IMG/VR virus record: IMGVR_UViG_3300017963_000364
Coordinates: 1-47,278 of that record
Length of the DNA stretch: 47,278 nucleotides
Source: a virus
Reading direction: 5' to 3' (one strand)
The notes under the pieces were generated by a model that was not told the origin of the DNA, made no database searches, and saw only the letters and a list, made by a program, of their open reading frames with translations. The position numbers were made by a program, and so were the translations under genes. Below, in pieces: positions 1 to 7,914 of this stretch; position 1 is the stretch's first letter; every line of letters starts with the position of its first letter.

Positions 1-48
1 CTTTAAGCCAATAAATTCATAAATTTAGCTTATTAACTATAAAACCTG

Positions 49-76
49 TTGACAATCCATAAACGCTAAGTATTAT
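49..76 (+). promoter_or_regulatory. Sigma70-type promoter for the head gene block
   Basis: A perfect TTGACA (49-54) is followed after 16 bases by TATTAT (71-76), a good match to the bacterial housekeeping promoter. The start of transcription would be near 83, leaving a leader of about 107 nt before the scaffold gene. It is the only consensus -35 box found in front of a gene and differs from the AATAAT/TATACT promoters elsewhere in the window. Confidence 0.65.
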
Positions 77-107
77 TGTATTAGATTAATTAAGTTTTTG
101 GGCGGTT

Positions 108-125
108 TACCCTGAAGGGTATTTT
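108..125 (+). terminator. Small leader hairpin with T-run
   Basis: TACCC (108-112), loop TGAA, GGGTA (117-121), then TTTT. It lies between the predicted transcription start and the scaffold gene. It could be a weak attenuator, or the terminator of a gene ending left of the window. The stem is only 5 bp, so this is tentative. Confidence 0.3.
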
Positions 126-154
126 CTCAAAGGGTTTTATAAAAATTATAGTCT

Positions 155-174
155 GATCAGGAAAGATCAGGAAG
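155..174 (+). repeat. Tandem 10-bp repeat upstream of the scaffold RBS
   Basis: GATCAGGAAA (155-164) is followed directly by GATCAGGAAG (165-174), then by the G-rich ribosome binding site. Each unit carries an AGGAA ribosome-binding-like core, so the repeat may offer more than one docking site or may simply be a small duplication. Confidence 0.5.
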
Positions 175-189
175 GGGGGCTGGAAAGCC

Positions 190-1110
190 ATGAAGTATAA
201 AACCATTACGGACGATTCAGGAAAAGTAATTGGAATAGCCATGGATGAAAAAGGCAATCCGATTGTATTACTGGAAGGTAAAGGGGATAACGGGGCTGAT
301 AAGGAAATAGGCCTGGATGCAATTCACTTGTATTCGAAAGTTCCCGCCTTACAGGATGAAGCTAAGGGCCATCGGGTAGCCAAGGAAGGGTTACAGGCCT
401 TAATCGATATAGCCAAGGAAGCCGGGGTTAATACGGAAGATCCGGCGGAATTTAAATCCTGGATTGAAGCGGCTAATACATCGATTGAAACCGTTAAGAA
501 CTTTGATGATAAGAAGCTGGTAGCGGCCAAGGATGTAGAAGCCATTAAAAAAAGCGCTACTGAAGCCTTGGAAAAGCAACTGGCGGAACAGGCTAACGGC
601 CATGATAAACAGCTTAATAAAGCTAAAGAAACTATTGAAGGCCTTCAAGGTGCCATGTTTGATTTGATGGTTTCTGATAAATTCAGTTCTTCTAAGTTTG
701 TTTCTGAAAAGCTGAATATACCGGCCAAGGTAGCCAGGGCTTATTTCGGTAATAACTTCAAAGTTGAAAAGAACGATAGCGGCGGATACCATGTAGTTCC
801 GTATATGAACGGTGAAAAGCTTTTTTCTGAAGAACGTCTTGGGGAAGTACCTGAATTTGATGAAGCCATTGGCCTTATGGTAGCTAAAGATCCTGATAGG
901 GATTCATTGCTGGTAGGTTCCGGCGGCGGCGGTTCTGGCGCTGGCGGGGGCCAAGGCGGCGGGGGCCAAGGTGGCGGGGAAGCCAATCCTTGGGTTCAAG
1001 GCCCAAATTATAATTTAACTAAACAAGGTGAAATTCATTCTTCAGATCCGACTACCGCCAGAAGGATGATGGAAGAAGCAAAAGTTATAAATGCTAATGC
1101 GGATGCTTAA
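190..1110 (+). CDS. Phage capsid scaffold protein (DUF6651-like)
   Basis: 306 aa. It probably guides assembly of the capsid shell and is absent from mature heads. The N-terminal 230 residues are charged and largely helical, with a coiled-coil stretch at about 85-155. A Gly-rich linker (about 245-270) leads to a C-terminal segment with the NPW...NLTKQGEI...DP..A pattern known at the C-terminus of many phage scaffold proteins, where it contacts the coat. The position directly before the major capsid gene agrees. The start ATG follows a GGGGGG ribosome binding site. The family call rests on the C-terminal pattern and gene order; a scaffold-protease fusion is not supported because no protease motif is visible. 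Confidence 0.7.
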   Translation: MKYKTITDDSGKVIGIAMDEKGNPIVLLEGKGDNGADKEIGLDAIHLYSKVPALQDEAKGHRVAKEGLQALIDIAKEAGVNTEDPAEFKSWIEAANTSIETVKNFDDKKLVAAKDVEAIKKSATEALEKQLAEQANGHDKQLNKAKETIEGLQGAMFDLMVSDKFSSSKFVSEKLNIPAKVARAYFGNNFKVEKNDSGGYHVVPYMNGEKLFSEERLGEVPEFDEAIGLMVAKDPDRDSLLVGSGGGGSGAGGGQGGGGQGGGEANPWVQGPNYNLTKQGEIHSSDPTTARRMMEEAKVINANADA

Positions 1111-1200
1111 TCCATCATAATCAGTTAAGCGGGTAGGATCTGAACCATAGATAAAAACCTTAAAATCAACTAAACTAAATTTATTTAACAGGAGGTTATT

Positions 1201-2211
1201 ATGCCAGGTCAAGGCCCTACTCGCGTAGCTGATATTTTAGTTCCCGCTGTTTGGATTCCTTATGTTGAGGAAAGAACCACTTATACAAGCCGTTTAGTTC
1301 GTTCCGGTATCGTAGTTCCTGATACTAAACTGGATGCGCTGGCCGCTGCTGGCGGTAAACTTATTAACATGCCTTTTTTCCAGGATCTAACCGGGGATGA
1401 TGAAGTCCTTGGAAGTGGTACTGGTGCCACTGATTCCAGCCTTACCCCGGATAATGTCGATACGGATAAGGATATAGCCGTTCTTCATATGCGCGGGAAA
1501 GCCTGGGGCGTGGAAGATATGGCTGCCGCTTTATCCGGCGCTGATCCTATGCGGGCCATCGGTAACATGGTGGCGGATTTCTGGAACCGCAAAGAACAGG
1601 CCGTTTTGATTGCTTCCCTTACCGGGGCCTTTAGCGATAATGCCGCTAATGATTCCGGCGATTTGATCAATGATGTTTCGGTAGGCGGGGCTTCTACCGC
1701 TGCTACGGCTAACTTGATTTCCGGTGATGTCGTAATCGATGCCATGACAAAATTGGGGGATATGTCGAATCAGCTAACCGCTATGGCTATGCATTCTGTT
1801 CCGTTTAGCCGCCTTCAGAAAAACAATCTGATTGATTATGTTGAAGAATCTGAAGCCCTGGTTAAGATTCCGTATTACATGGGAAAAGAGGTAATAGTGG
1901 ATGATACTTGCCCGGTGGTTACCGGCGGAACATCCAGTAAGTATACTACCTATCTGTTTGGCCGTGGTGCTGTAGGCCGTGGAAATGGGGCGGCCCCGGT
2001 TCCGGTTGAAACGGATCGGAATTCCCTGGCGGGTTATGATCTGCTGATCCATCGGCGTCATTTCTTGCTACATCCAAGAGGTATCAAGTTTGCTTCTGGT
2101 TCTGTTGCTGGTCAAAGTCCTACCAATGCAGAATGTAAGCTGGCTACCAATTGGGATCGCGTATACCAGAAGAAAAACATCCGGATGGTGAAAATAGTAA
2201 CTAACGGATAA
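1201..2211 (+). CDS. Major capsid protein (HK97-fold)
   Basis: 336 aa. It is the shell-forming coat protein. It begins MPGQGPTRVADILVPAVW and ends with the strand-rich C-terminal region common in coat proteins of this size (LLIHRRHFLLHPRGIKF, then CKLATNWDRVY). It follows the scaffold gene and is followed by a strong terminator, the usual arrangement for the most expressed phage gene. Its ribosome binding site, AGGAGG at 1190-1195, is the canonical one and an exception in this window, where AGGGGG is normal. No N-terminal delta domain or protease site is obvious, so maturation probably relies on the separate scaffold. The fold call is by family knowledge. Confidence 0.8.
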   Translation: MPGQGPTRVADILVPAVWIPYVEERTTYTSRLVRSGIVVPDTKLDALAAAGGKLINMPFFQDLTGDDEVLGSGTGATDSSLTPDNVDTDKDIAVLHMRGKAWGVEDMAAALSGADPMRAIGNMVADFWNRKEQAVLIASLTGAFSDNAANDSGDLINDVSVGGASTAATANLISGDVVIDAMTKLGDMSNQLTAMAMHSVPFSRLQKNNLIDYVEESEALVKIPYYMGKEVIVDDTCPVVTGGTSSKYTTYLFGRGAVGRGNGAAPVPVETDRNSLAGYDLLIHRRHFLLHPRGIKFASGSVAGQSPTNAECKLATNWDRVYQKKNIRMVKIVTNG

Positions 2212-2255
2212 TCTGGATAATCGGCGGTAATCGGTTATCAATTACCCCTCTATAT

Positions 2256-2294
2256 AAAGGGCCAAGCCTTCCGGGGCCTGGCCCTTTTATTTTG
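2256..2294 (+). terminator. Intrinsic terminator after the major capsid gene
   Basis: AAAGGGCCA (2256-2264) pairs with TGGCCCTTT (2279-2287). The stem extends inward past one mismatch (GCC with GGC). TTTTATTTTG follows. Strong GC stem plus T-run, oriented for the plus strand. Confidence 0.8.
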
Positions 2295-2337
2295 TTTCTT
2301 GTTAATATCTGAATATACTAATCAAAGGAAGGTAAAT

Positions 2338-2658
2338 ATGGGCGCTGCAACATTTATGATGTATAATAGGCAAAAAGCCCGCCAGGCCGCTTTAAGGGCT
2401 AAACAGGCTAAGCTAAAAGCTGATAAGGCGGTAAGCAAGGAAGATAAGGTTAAAGCTGCTGCTGATGCGAATCAGGCTGCTATAGAAGCTGAATTTTTGG
2501 CGGAAGAAGCTACCAGGTTTGGCGGCGGGAATAAACCTAAGAAGGATGAACCGCCTTCAGAAGTAACGGATAAAACCGTTCATTTCCAGAATGAAACAGC
2601 CCTGGATCTGGATGGGGATGGTAAGGCGGATGTAATTGTTAAGCCGGTGAAAAAATAA
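2338..2658 (+). CDS. Small Ala/Lys-rich protein with an EF-hand-like loop
   Basis: 106 aa, function unknown. Residues 1-70 are an Ala/Lys/Glu-rich helix with likely coiled-coil character. The C-terminal 35 residues contain LDLDGDGKADVIV, which resembles the calcium-binding loop of dockerin and FG-GAP repeats. The ATG at 2338 is preferred over an upstream TTG at 2299 because AAAGGAAGG sits at the right distance and the longer frame would start inside the terminator region. Placed between coat and head completion genes, it may be a minor head or decoration protein, but nothing proves this. Confidence 0.7.
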   Translation: MGAATFMMYNRQKARQAALRAKQAKLKADKAVSKEDKVKAAADANQAAIEAEFLAEEATRFGGGNKPKKDEPPSEVTDKTVHFQNETALDLDGDGKADVIVKPVKK

Positions 2659-2701
2659 TAATACAAAAACGCTTAAAATTTCCGAATAGGGGGTTAAGAT
2701 A

Positions 2702-3211
2702 ATGGCGTTAATAATTGAAGATGGTTCCGGGGTTGATGGGGCCAATACATTCTTTTCCGCTGCTTCTGCTGGATCTTATCTAAATGGAAGATCGGCTACA
2801 TGGACTGCCGCTTCTTCAGAAGCACAAGAAACAGCCTTATTTGTAGCTGGCCAGTATCTTAATTCCCTTAGATGGAAGGGTAAGAAGCGGGATCGGGATT
2901 TTACAATGTCTTGGCCAAGGGTAGAAGTATATGATAATGATGATTATTTATGGGATTATGCTACTATTCCCCAAGATGTTAAATATGCCCAAGCTGAAGC
3001 CGCTGTATTCGATCTGGATGGATACGATCTGTTTTCCATTATCAAGCAAGGGGATAAACTGAAGCGGAAGAAGATTGATGTTATTGAAAAAGAATGGTTT
3101 GGATCTGCTTATTCTACTAAGGGAACCATAACCGGGGCTACTTATTTTGGTATCATTAACGGATTAATAGGAAAGTTCCTGATAACAAGCGGAACTATAA
3201 GAAGGGCTTAA
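2702..3211 (+). CDS. Head-tail adaptor (DnaT-like family head completion protein)
   Basis: 169 aa. The pattern ALIIEDGSGVDGANTFFS, a helix with ALFVAGQYLNSLRWKGKK, then MSWPRVEV matches the phage family often labelled 'DnaT-like ssDNA-binding protein'. Its members sit directly after the coat gene and are thought to act as the adaptor ring between portal and neck. The name is historical, and a DNA-binding role is not implied. It begins after an AGGGGG ribosome binding site and is 3 nt from the next gene. Two paralogous-looking C-terminal helices follow the WPR motif. Confidence 0.65.
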   Translation: MALIIEDGSGVDGANTFFSAASAGSYLNGRSATWTAASSEAQETALFVAGQYLNSLRWKGKKRDRDFTMSWPRVEVYDNDDYLWDYATIPQDVKYAQAEAAVFDLDGYDLFSIIKQGDKLKRKKIDVIEKEWFGSAYSTKGTITGATYFGIINGLIGKFLITSGTIRRA

Positions 3212-3214
3212 AAC

Positions 3215-3628
3215 ATGGCTACTGATTGGGCTGCTGAACAATTAGATGCTTATAACGATATCAAGGAAGAAGGCGTAGCTATTCGAATAGTCAAGACTAC
3301 GGCCGGAACCTATCATCCTGTTACTGATGCTGTATCAGGCGGCGGAACTACTGGTTACGCTACCTATGCAATCAATATTAAATTCAGGGATGCTTATGAT
3401 GAAAATGCTCATTATATTAGATCTTGGCAGACACAAGTTAAGAAGGCGGATCGGCTGCTTCTGATCCCGGCCTATAGTTTGCCTGATATTTCTAATGCTG
3501 GAAGCCTGGATGATTATGAAATCCAATACGGGGGTTATAATAATCTGTTATTGGCTGCTGAATCGATTGAACCTGGCGGGGTTCCTGTTTTATTTAGAAC
3601 AGCATTGAAGCGGAAGGCTAAACTGTAA
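3215..3628 (+). CDS. Head closure (stopper) protein, putative
   Basis: 137 aa. No catalytic motif is seen. The sequence is strand-rich with a conserved-looking middle (KADRLLLIPAYSLPD), like the small beta-barrel stopper proteins that close the head after packaging. The call depends on position between the adaptor and the gp10-like neck protein. Its stop overlaps the next start (TAATG at 3626-3630), so the two are translationally coupled. Confidence 0.5.
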   Translation: MATDWAAEQLDAYNDIKEEGVAIRIVKTTAGTYHPVTDAVSGGGTTGYATYAINIKFRDAYDENAHYIRSWQTQVKKADRLLLIPAYSLPDISNAGSLDDYEIQYGGYNNLLLAAESIEPGGVPVLFRTALKRKAKL

Positions 3629-4071
3629 TGGCTGATCTTAAGAATGCCCCGATCATAGATAGTATTCAAACTAATGCTTCTGATTTTGCTGCCGAAATGC
3701 GGCGGCTTGGTGATTTTGTGGATCTGAATTATGAAGCCATTGTTTCTAAAACTGTTATTGATCTGTTCCGGGCTATTATTCGTAGAACCCCGGTAGATAC
3801 CGGGCGGGCAAGGGCTAATTGGTTTCTTGGCTATGATCCTGATGATGCTATTGGGGAACATGATTGGACTGATGCTATTGAATTTGGTTATGATCCTAAT
3901 AAAGGCGTTACTATCTGGATCTATAATAATCTGGAATACATCATTCCGCTGGAAGAAGGCTGGTCTGATCAGGCCCCCCAAGGAATGGTATCAAGAAGCC
4001 TTATTGAATTTAACCAGTTCCTTCAGGCCGCTATCCGGGGGTTATCATCGATAGCTGAACCTACTTATTAA
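3628..4071 (+). CDS. Neck / tail completion protein (HK97 gp10-like)
   Basis: 147 aa. RRTPVDTGRARANW near residues 52-65 is the hallmark of the HK97 gp10-like family, whose members connect head and tail. The second signature is the aromatic stretch IYNNLEYIIPLEEGWS followed by PQGMV, typical of the end of this family. It starts at a TAATG junction with the stopper gene and ends directly before a small zinc-ribbon gene. Confidence 0.75.
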   Translation: MADLKNAPIIDSIQTNASDFAAEMRRLGDFVDLNYEAIVSKTVIDLFRAIIRRTPVDTGRARANWFLGYDPDDAIGEHDWTDAIEFGYDPNKGVTIWIYNNLEYIIPLEEGWSDQAPQGMVSRSLIEFNQFLQAAIRGLSSIAEPTY

Positions 4072-4230
4072 ATGCATGTTTATCGGTGTAGATGCGGCTA
4101 TTATGAAGAAACCTGTTTGCCATATAGCAAAATTCAGATATCATGTAAGAAATGCGGTAAGGAAATGAAGCGGCTTACCGGGAAAGCTTACTGGAAATTT
4201 TATAAATTAGGAAATTATAAAAATGGCTAA
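4072..4230 (+). CDS. Small zinc-ribbon protein (52 aa)
   Basis: A 52-codon gene starting at the ATG right after the stop of the gp10-like gene and overlapping the start of the tail terminator gene by 8 nt. It begins MHVYRCRCGYYEETC and contains SCKKCGKEM, giving C-x-C and C-x2-C pairs like FmdB-type zinc ribbons. The remaining 20 residues are basic and aromatic. It fills the only gap in this part of the operon, which supports it as real. Its role is unknown; it may bind nucleic acid or help assembly. Confidence 0.7.
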   Translation: MHVYRCRCGYYEETCLPYSKIQISCKKCGKEMKRLTGKAYWKFYKLGNYKNG

Positions 4231-4630
4231 TCTAAGCCCGGTAGAAGTTAGGGATACAATCATAGGGTTGATCGAATCAAACTATTCAAGATCAGCCGTA
4301 GCTTGGCCTAATCGGAAATTTAATCCTGATACGGAATCTACGGCCGGGTTTTGGGTTAAGCCTAATATCCTAATGGGTAGATCCAGGGAAGGGGAAGTAG
4401 GGCTTGAAGGGCTATCTTTTAGAACAGGGATTTTGAAGATACAGGTTTTTGGCCCTAAGAATTCAAATAGCCGGGAAGCTTGGGTATGTGCCGGATCTAT
4501 TGAATCAATATTTAGGCGGGCTGTTAATACCTGTATAGTATTCGGGGAACCTAATACCAATGAAGTAGGGGCCGGGGATCGGCATTATCAATTAGTGGTA
4601 GATATACCATTTGAAGCGTTAACTGAATAA
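4223..4630 (+). CDS. Tail terminator protein (DUF4128-like)
   Basis: 135 aa. It probably forms the ring that ends tail tube polymerisation and joins head to tail. The features FWVKPNIL, then LSFRTGILKIQVFGPKN and a C-terminal VVDIPFEAL match the DUF4128 pattern (a surface-exposed sheet followed by helix). Position after the gp10-like protein and before the tail tube fits. Start overlaps the zinc-ribbon gene, so translation is probably coupled. Confidence 0.6.
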   Translation: MANLSPVEVRDTIIGLIESNYSRSAVAWPNRKFNPDTESTAGFWVKPNILMGRSREGEVGLEGLSFRTGILKIQVFGPKNSNSREAWVCAGSIESIFRRAVNTCIVFGEPNTNEVGAGDRHYQLVVDIPFEALTE

Positions 4631-4651
4631 ACCATAAGGGGGCCGGGAACT

Positions 4652-5977
4652 ATGGGAAAACTACAAAAGAAACAGATAGCAAAAAATCGAAATAGAAAAC
4701 TTGCTGAAAAGCGGGCAGCCAGGAAGCTTAAGAAAACTGATGTAACTAAGGCTGTTAGATCACTGAATGAACCCGATAAATTTTATGATAAAATTGAAAT
4801 TACGGGCTGTATGATTATTAAAAATGAAATCGATAACATTCAAAGGTGCTTGGATTCGATTACCTGGCTGGATGATATCGTTATAGTGGATACGGGATCT
4901 ACGGATGGTACTATTGAATTGATTCGGGAAAAATATCCCCATATACGGCTATATGAAGATCCATGGCGGGGAAGCTTTTCATATAGCCGAAACGTGGCTA
5001 TAAGCCATGTAAAAACTAACTGGTTATTGATTATTGATGCTGATGAAGAATGGGTATGGCTACCAGGCGCTAATCTTGAAGGTTTTAAAGATTCACTTAT
5101 GAAGTTCCCCTACAATAAAATAGGGGCTGTTAAATTAGAACTGGAAGATATGGTTCAGGGTAGAATAGCCGCAACGTTCAAACCTGTTCGATTTTTTACA
5201 AAAGAATCCGGGATTAAATATAAGTCTACCGTTCATAATGAACCTGTTTTTGCTGGCCAAGTAGCTTTAAGCGGCGGGGTAAAATTGCTGCATTATGGTT
5301 ATGATGTTCCTACTGAAAAGGCAAAAGTGAAGGTTGATAGAACGGCTGGACTGTTGCTTACCAGGCTTGAAAAGAATCCTGATGATCATGAAGCCATTTT
5401 TTATCTAACTAATATTTATTCGGCTTATTTGAGTTATCAAAATCAGGAAAAAACTATGGAATGGGCTGAACGCTATTTTAAGGTATTGCCTAAAATCCCG
5501 GCCGGTAAAGTAAGGCGTAATATTTTTTATTCAGCGGCGGAAACAGCCAGGCGGCTTAAGGATTATGAAGCCGCTGAAAGATGGGTTCTGGAAGGGAAGA
5601 AGCGGTATGGTAAAGATCTGGATCTGAATTATTCTATGATGGTTTTGGGGATCAACTTGGAAAAGCCTGAATACATCATTGAAGGGGCCAGTACTTACAT
5701 CCAGAAGTATCAAGCCATGGAAGCTAATCCGCTGGTTCAATCTGCTGGCTTTGTTTTTACTAAGAATCCGGATAACCTGTTAAACTGCTTTCATAAGCTT
5801 GGTATGATAAGAATCCAGGAAGGATTAAATCATATTAGGGTTATGGATAGCCTACTGGATCAGATGCCAGGCGGTAAGGGTAAGATGGCTATACTGAAAA
5901 GCCTGATGAAAGAATTGAAGATATTGAAGCTGGAAAGCTTCATACCAGAATTACAATCAGATAAAATAATCAAATAA
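4652..5977 (+). CDS. Glycosyltransferase family 2 with TPR-like C-terminus
   Basis: 441 aa. Residues 1-35 are a very basic helix. Residues 48-140 are a GT-A domain of the WaaE/SunS type: CMIIKNEIDNI, IVIVDTGSTDGT (D80) and the metal-binding DAD (129-131) followed by EEW. The C-terminal half is helical with AxxxL repeats resembling TPRs, as in many protein or LPS glucosyltransferases. It should transfer a sugar from a nucleotide donor; the acceptor is unknown. Lying between the tail terminator and tail tube genes, with its own AGGGGG site, it may glycosylate a virion protein or alter host surface sugar. It shows the same lack of GAG/CTC as its neighbours, so it is not a recent import. Confidence 0.8.
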   Translation: MGKLQKKQIAKNRNRKLAEKRAARKLKKTDVTKAVRSLNEPDKFYDKIEITGCMIIKNEIDNIQRCLDSITWLDDIVIVDTGSTDGTIELIREKYPHIRLYEDPWRGSFSYSRNVAISHVKTNWLLIIDADEEWVWLPGANLEGFKDSLMKFPYNKIGAVKLELEDMVQGRIAATFKPVRFFTKESGIKYKSTVHNEPVFAGQVALSGGVKLLHYGYDVPTEKAKVKVDRTAGLLLTRLEKNPDDHEAIFYLTNIYSAYLSYQNQEKTMEWAERYFKVLPKIPAGKVRRNIFYSAAETARRLKDYEAAERWVLEGKKRYGKDLDLNYSMMVLGINLEKPEYIIEGASTYIQKYQAMEANPLVQSAGFVFTKNPDNLLNCFHKLGMIRIQEGLNHIRVMDSLLDQMPGGKGKMAILKSLMKELKILKLESFIPELQSDKIIK

Positions 5978-5999
5978 ACAAACCTTAAGGGGGTTTATT

Positions 6000-7397
6000 A
6001 TGGGATGCGAATCAATAGGAATCAGCCGTAAACAGGTTGTTTTTGCGGTTAAAGAAACTACATGCGGTACTTTAAAGTTCCCGGCGGCCATCGATTTTAT
6101 TAGGCCCGCTGGCCTGGCAATCATCAATCAGATCCCGGAATTTGTTCCTTCTGAAGAATTGCGGAATACCCTGGATATCCTGGATGAATTTCAAAATCAG
6201 GTTCCGCCTGGGGATTGGTCTGTTAATATGTATGTAAGGCCCGCTACTACATTGGGCGGAACCCCCCAAGGGGATGCCCTATATCAATCCTGGCAAGGGC
6301 TTCTAAATCCAACTACGGCCGCCAGCCTGGCGGATGCAATAACGGCCGCTGCTACTCAAGTTCCATTTAATGGAATGACCGGCGGAATTATGCCTTACCG
6401 TGGCGTAGTTACTATCGGGGCCGAAAAGATTTACTATACCGGCATATCCAGGGCTTCCAGAACTGCTACAGCCGGAACCCTGCTGAACTGTACCAGGGGA
6501 TATATGGCTACTTCTGCTACAGCGGCTACCGATAACGCTAATCTAAACCTAAGTTCAAGGGTTTATCGCCAGGCTGTTGAAAGCCCTTCTTTCAGTCTAT
6601 GGATTAAAACCGATCATTTCCTTCAAGGCCTTGCTGGCTGTACTGTTAATAATGCGGTTCTTGGTGTTAACAATGAAGGGGCCGTTACCATTAATATGTC
6701 AGGCCAGGGAATGAAGATGGTTTTTGCGGGTAAGTCGGCTGTAGGCGTGGCTGGCGCTACTAATGGGGCTACCCAAATCCCGGTTGATGATGCAGATCTG
6801 TATTCGGTGGATGCCAGGATTTATAATTCCACTGATGGGGATGCTAATGGCGGCCAGGGCTATACTATATCCAGGGTGGATACAACCAATAATATCATAG
6901 TGGTTTCTACTGGTATTTCTAATGGATGGTATGATAATGAGGTTATTGAAGGCTATCTTCCTTCCGCTACCGTCATAGGGGAACCGATTGAATCCCGCTA
7001 TACCAATATCTATCTGGATTCAGTGGCGGCCAAGTTCAGAACTACGGATTTTACCTTTGATGTTCCTAAGCAGTATATCATCGATGAAGTAGGGGTTGAT
7101 TACCCGGAAAACTTTGTTGAGGATATGCGAAATATTACATCCGCCTTGAACCTGTATTTCCGGGCGGAAGATGCTAAGTATTTTACCCTTGGCCTGAATT
7201 CGTATGAAATACCTATAGCCCTGAAGTTTGGCCAGGCCGCTACCGCTACTGATTACAGGGGAATGGAAGTATACTTTCCAAGAACCAAGGTTAAAACCCC
7301 GGAAATAAGCGGGGATGGCCCTACCCTGGCGCTAAGTATGGGGCTTACCGCTTTAGGTACTGTAGGGGAAGATTCGGCCGAAATTATATTTAACTAA
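6000..7397 (+). CDS. Major tail tube protein
   Basis: 465 aa. It follows the tail terminator module and precedes the tail chaperone and tape measure genes, the invariant place of the tail tube gene. The N-terminus (ISRKQVVFAVKETTCGT) and the region ESPSFSLWIKTDHFLQGLAG match tube proteins that are longer than the usual 150-250 residues. An inserted segment at about 130-170 (VTIGAEKIYYTGI) and the C-terminal EISGDGPTLALSMGLTAL suggest additional Ig-like or surface domains. Two hairpins follow the gene, in line with high expression. Confidence 0.75.
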   Translation: MGCESIGISRKQVVFAVKETTCGTLKFPAAIDFIRPAGLAIINQIPEFVPSEELRNTLDILDEFQNQVPPGDWSVNMYVRPATTLGGTPQGDALYQSWQGLLNPTTAASLADAITAAATQVPFNGMTGGIMPYRGVVTIGAEKIYYTGISRASRTATAGTLLNCTRGYMATSATAATDNANLNLSSRVYRQAVESPSFSLWIKTDHFLQGLAGCTVNNAVLGVNNEGAVTINMSGQGMKMVFAGKSAVGVAGATNGATQIPVDDADLYSVDARIYNSTDGDANGGQGYTISRVDTTNNIIVVSTGISNGWYDNEVIEGYLPSATVIGEPIESRYTNIYLDSVAAKFRTTDFTFDVPKQYIIDEVGVDYPENFVEDMRNITSALNLYFRAEDAKYFTLGLNSYEIPIALKFGQAATATDYRGMEVYFPRTKVKTPEISGDGPTLALSMGLTALGTVGEDSAEIIFN

Positions 7398-7464
7398 GCC
7401 ATCATATACCCGGCCATGATGGCTTACGGGTAGGGGCTGAATCCCGGCGGCCCCTACCCCTTTT
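7396..7464 (+). terminator. Tandem hairpins with T-run after the tail tube gene
   Basis: The first hairpin has a 9-bp stem AAGCCATCA (7396-7404) with TGATGGCTT (7417-7425), overlapping the stop codon. The second has a 10-bp stem GGGTAGGGGC (7428-7437) with GCCCCTACCC (7450-7459) followed by CTTTT. The second looks like an intrinsic terminator; the first may protect the 3' end of the tube mRNA. Confidence 0.7.
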
Positions 7465-7497
7465 AACTACCGGGGTTTACTCTAAAGGGGGGTAACC

Positions 7498-7914
7498 ATG
7501 CCATTAAAGTTCAAAGAAGAAACTGTTACTTATACATTTACTTGGGATAAAGGCGGCCCGGAAGAATGTGTTTTTACTATACGCCAGCCAAGCCCAAGGG
7601 ATTACGCTAAACTTATCAACCAAAATACTAAGCATGAATGGGATGCACCTACCGGAATTCCAAAACGGAAACGGGAAGCCTTGCTGAAGCGGTATGAAAA
7701 GCTGGATGAAGAAGGCTTTATGGATGATAAGGTAGATTTCCTGATTGTAGCTTGGGGCCTGGTAGATGATGATGGAAAAGCGGTTCCCTGTACCAGGGAA
7801 AATAAAATTGCTTTTGATAAAGCCCGTTCTGATGTAACTACCTGGCTTTTTGAACAGTTAGATGAACAGGCTGAAGGCGAAAAGGAACAGGGGGATAGGG
7901 AAGAAAAAAACTAA
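7498..7914 (+). CDS. Tail assembly chaperone, short form (gpG-like)
   Basis: 138 aa. It occupies the place of lambda gpG, between tail tube and tape measure, and would coat the tape measure protein during assembly. The body is a small alpha/beta domain (VDFLIVAWGLVDDDGKAVP) with an acidic, charged C-terminal tail. The stop codon comes directly after the slippery heptamer AAAAAAC (7905-7911), so this is the unshifted product of a frameshifting pair. The start follows an AGGGGGG ribosome binding site. Confidence 0.75.
   Translation: MPLKFKEETVTYTFTWDKGGPEECVFTIRQPSPRDYAKLINQNTKHEWDAPTGIPKRKREALLKRYEKLDEEGFMDDKVDFLIVAWGLVDDDGKAVPCTRENKIAFDKARSDVTTWLFEQLDEQAEGEKEQGDREEKN

Noticed and set aside
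400-792. 130-aa open frame on the minus strand
   Set aside because: It lies opposite the scaffold gene, has no ribosome binding site and an unlikely composition; it is the mirror of a real coding frame.
3535-3981. 148-aa open frame on the minus strand
   Set aside because: It runs opposite two well-coupled neck genes with recognisable motifs and has no promoter or ribosome binding site.
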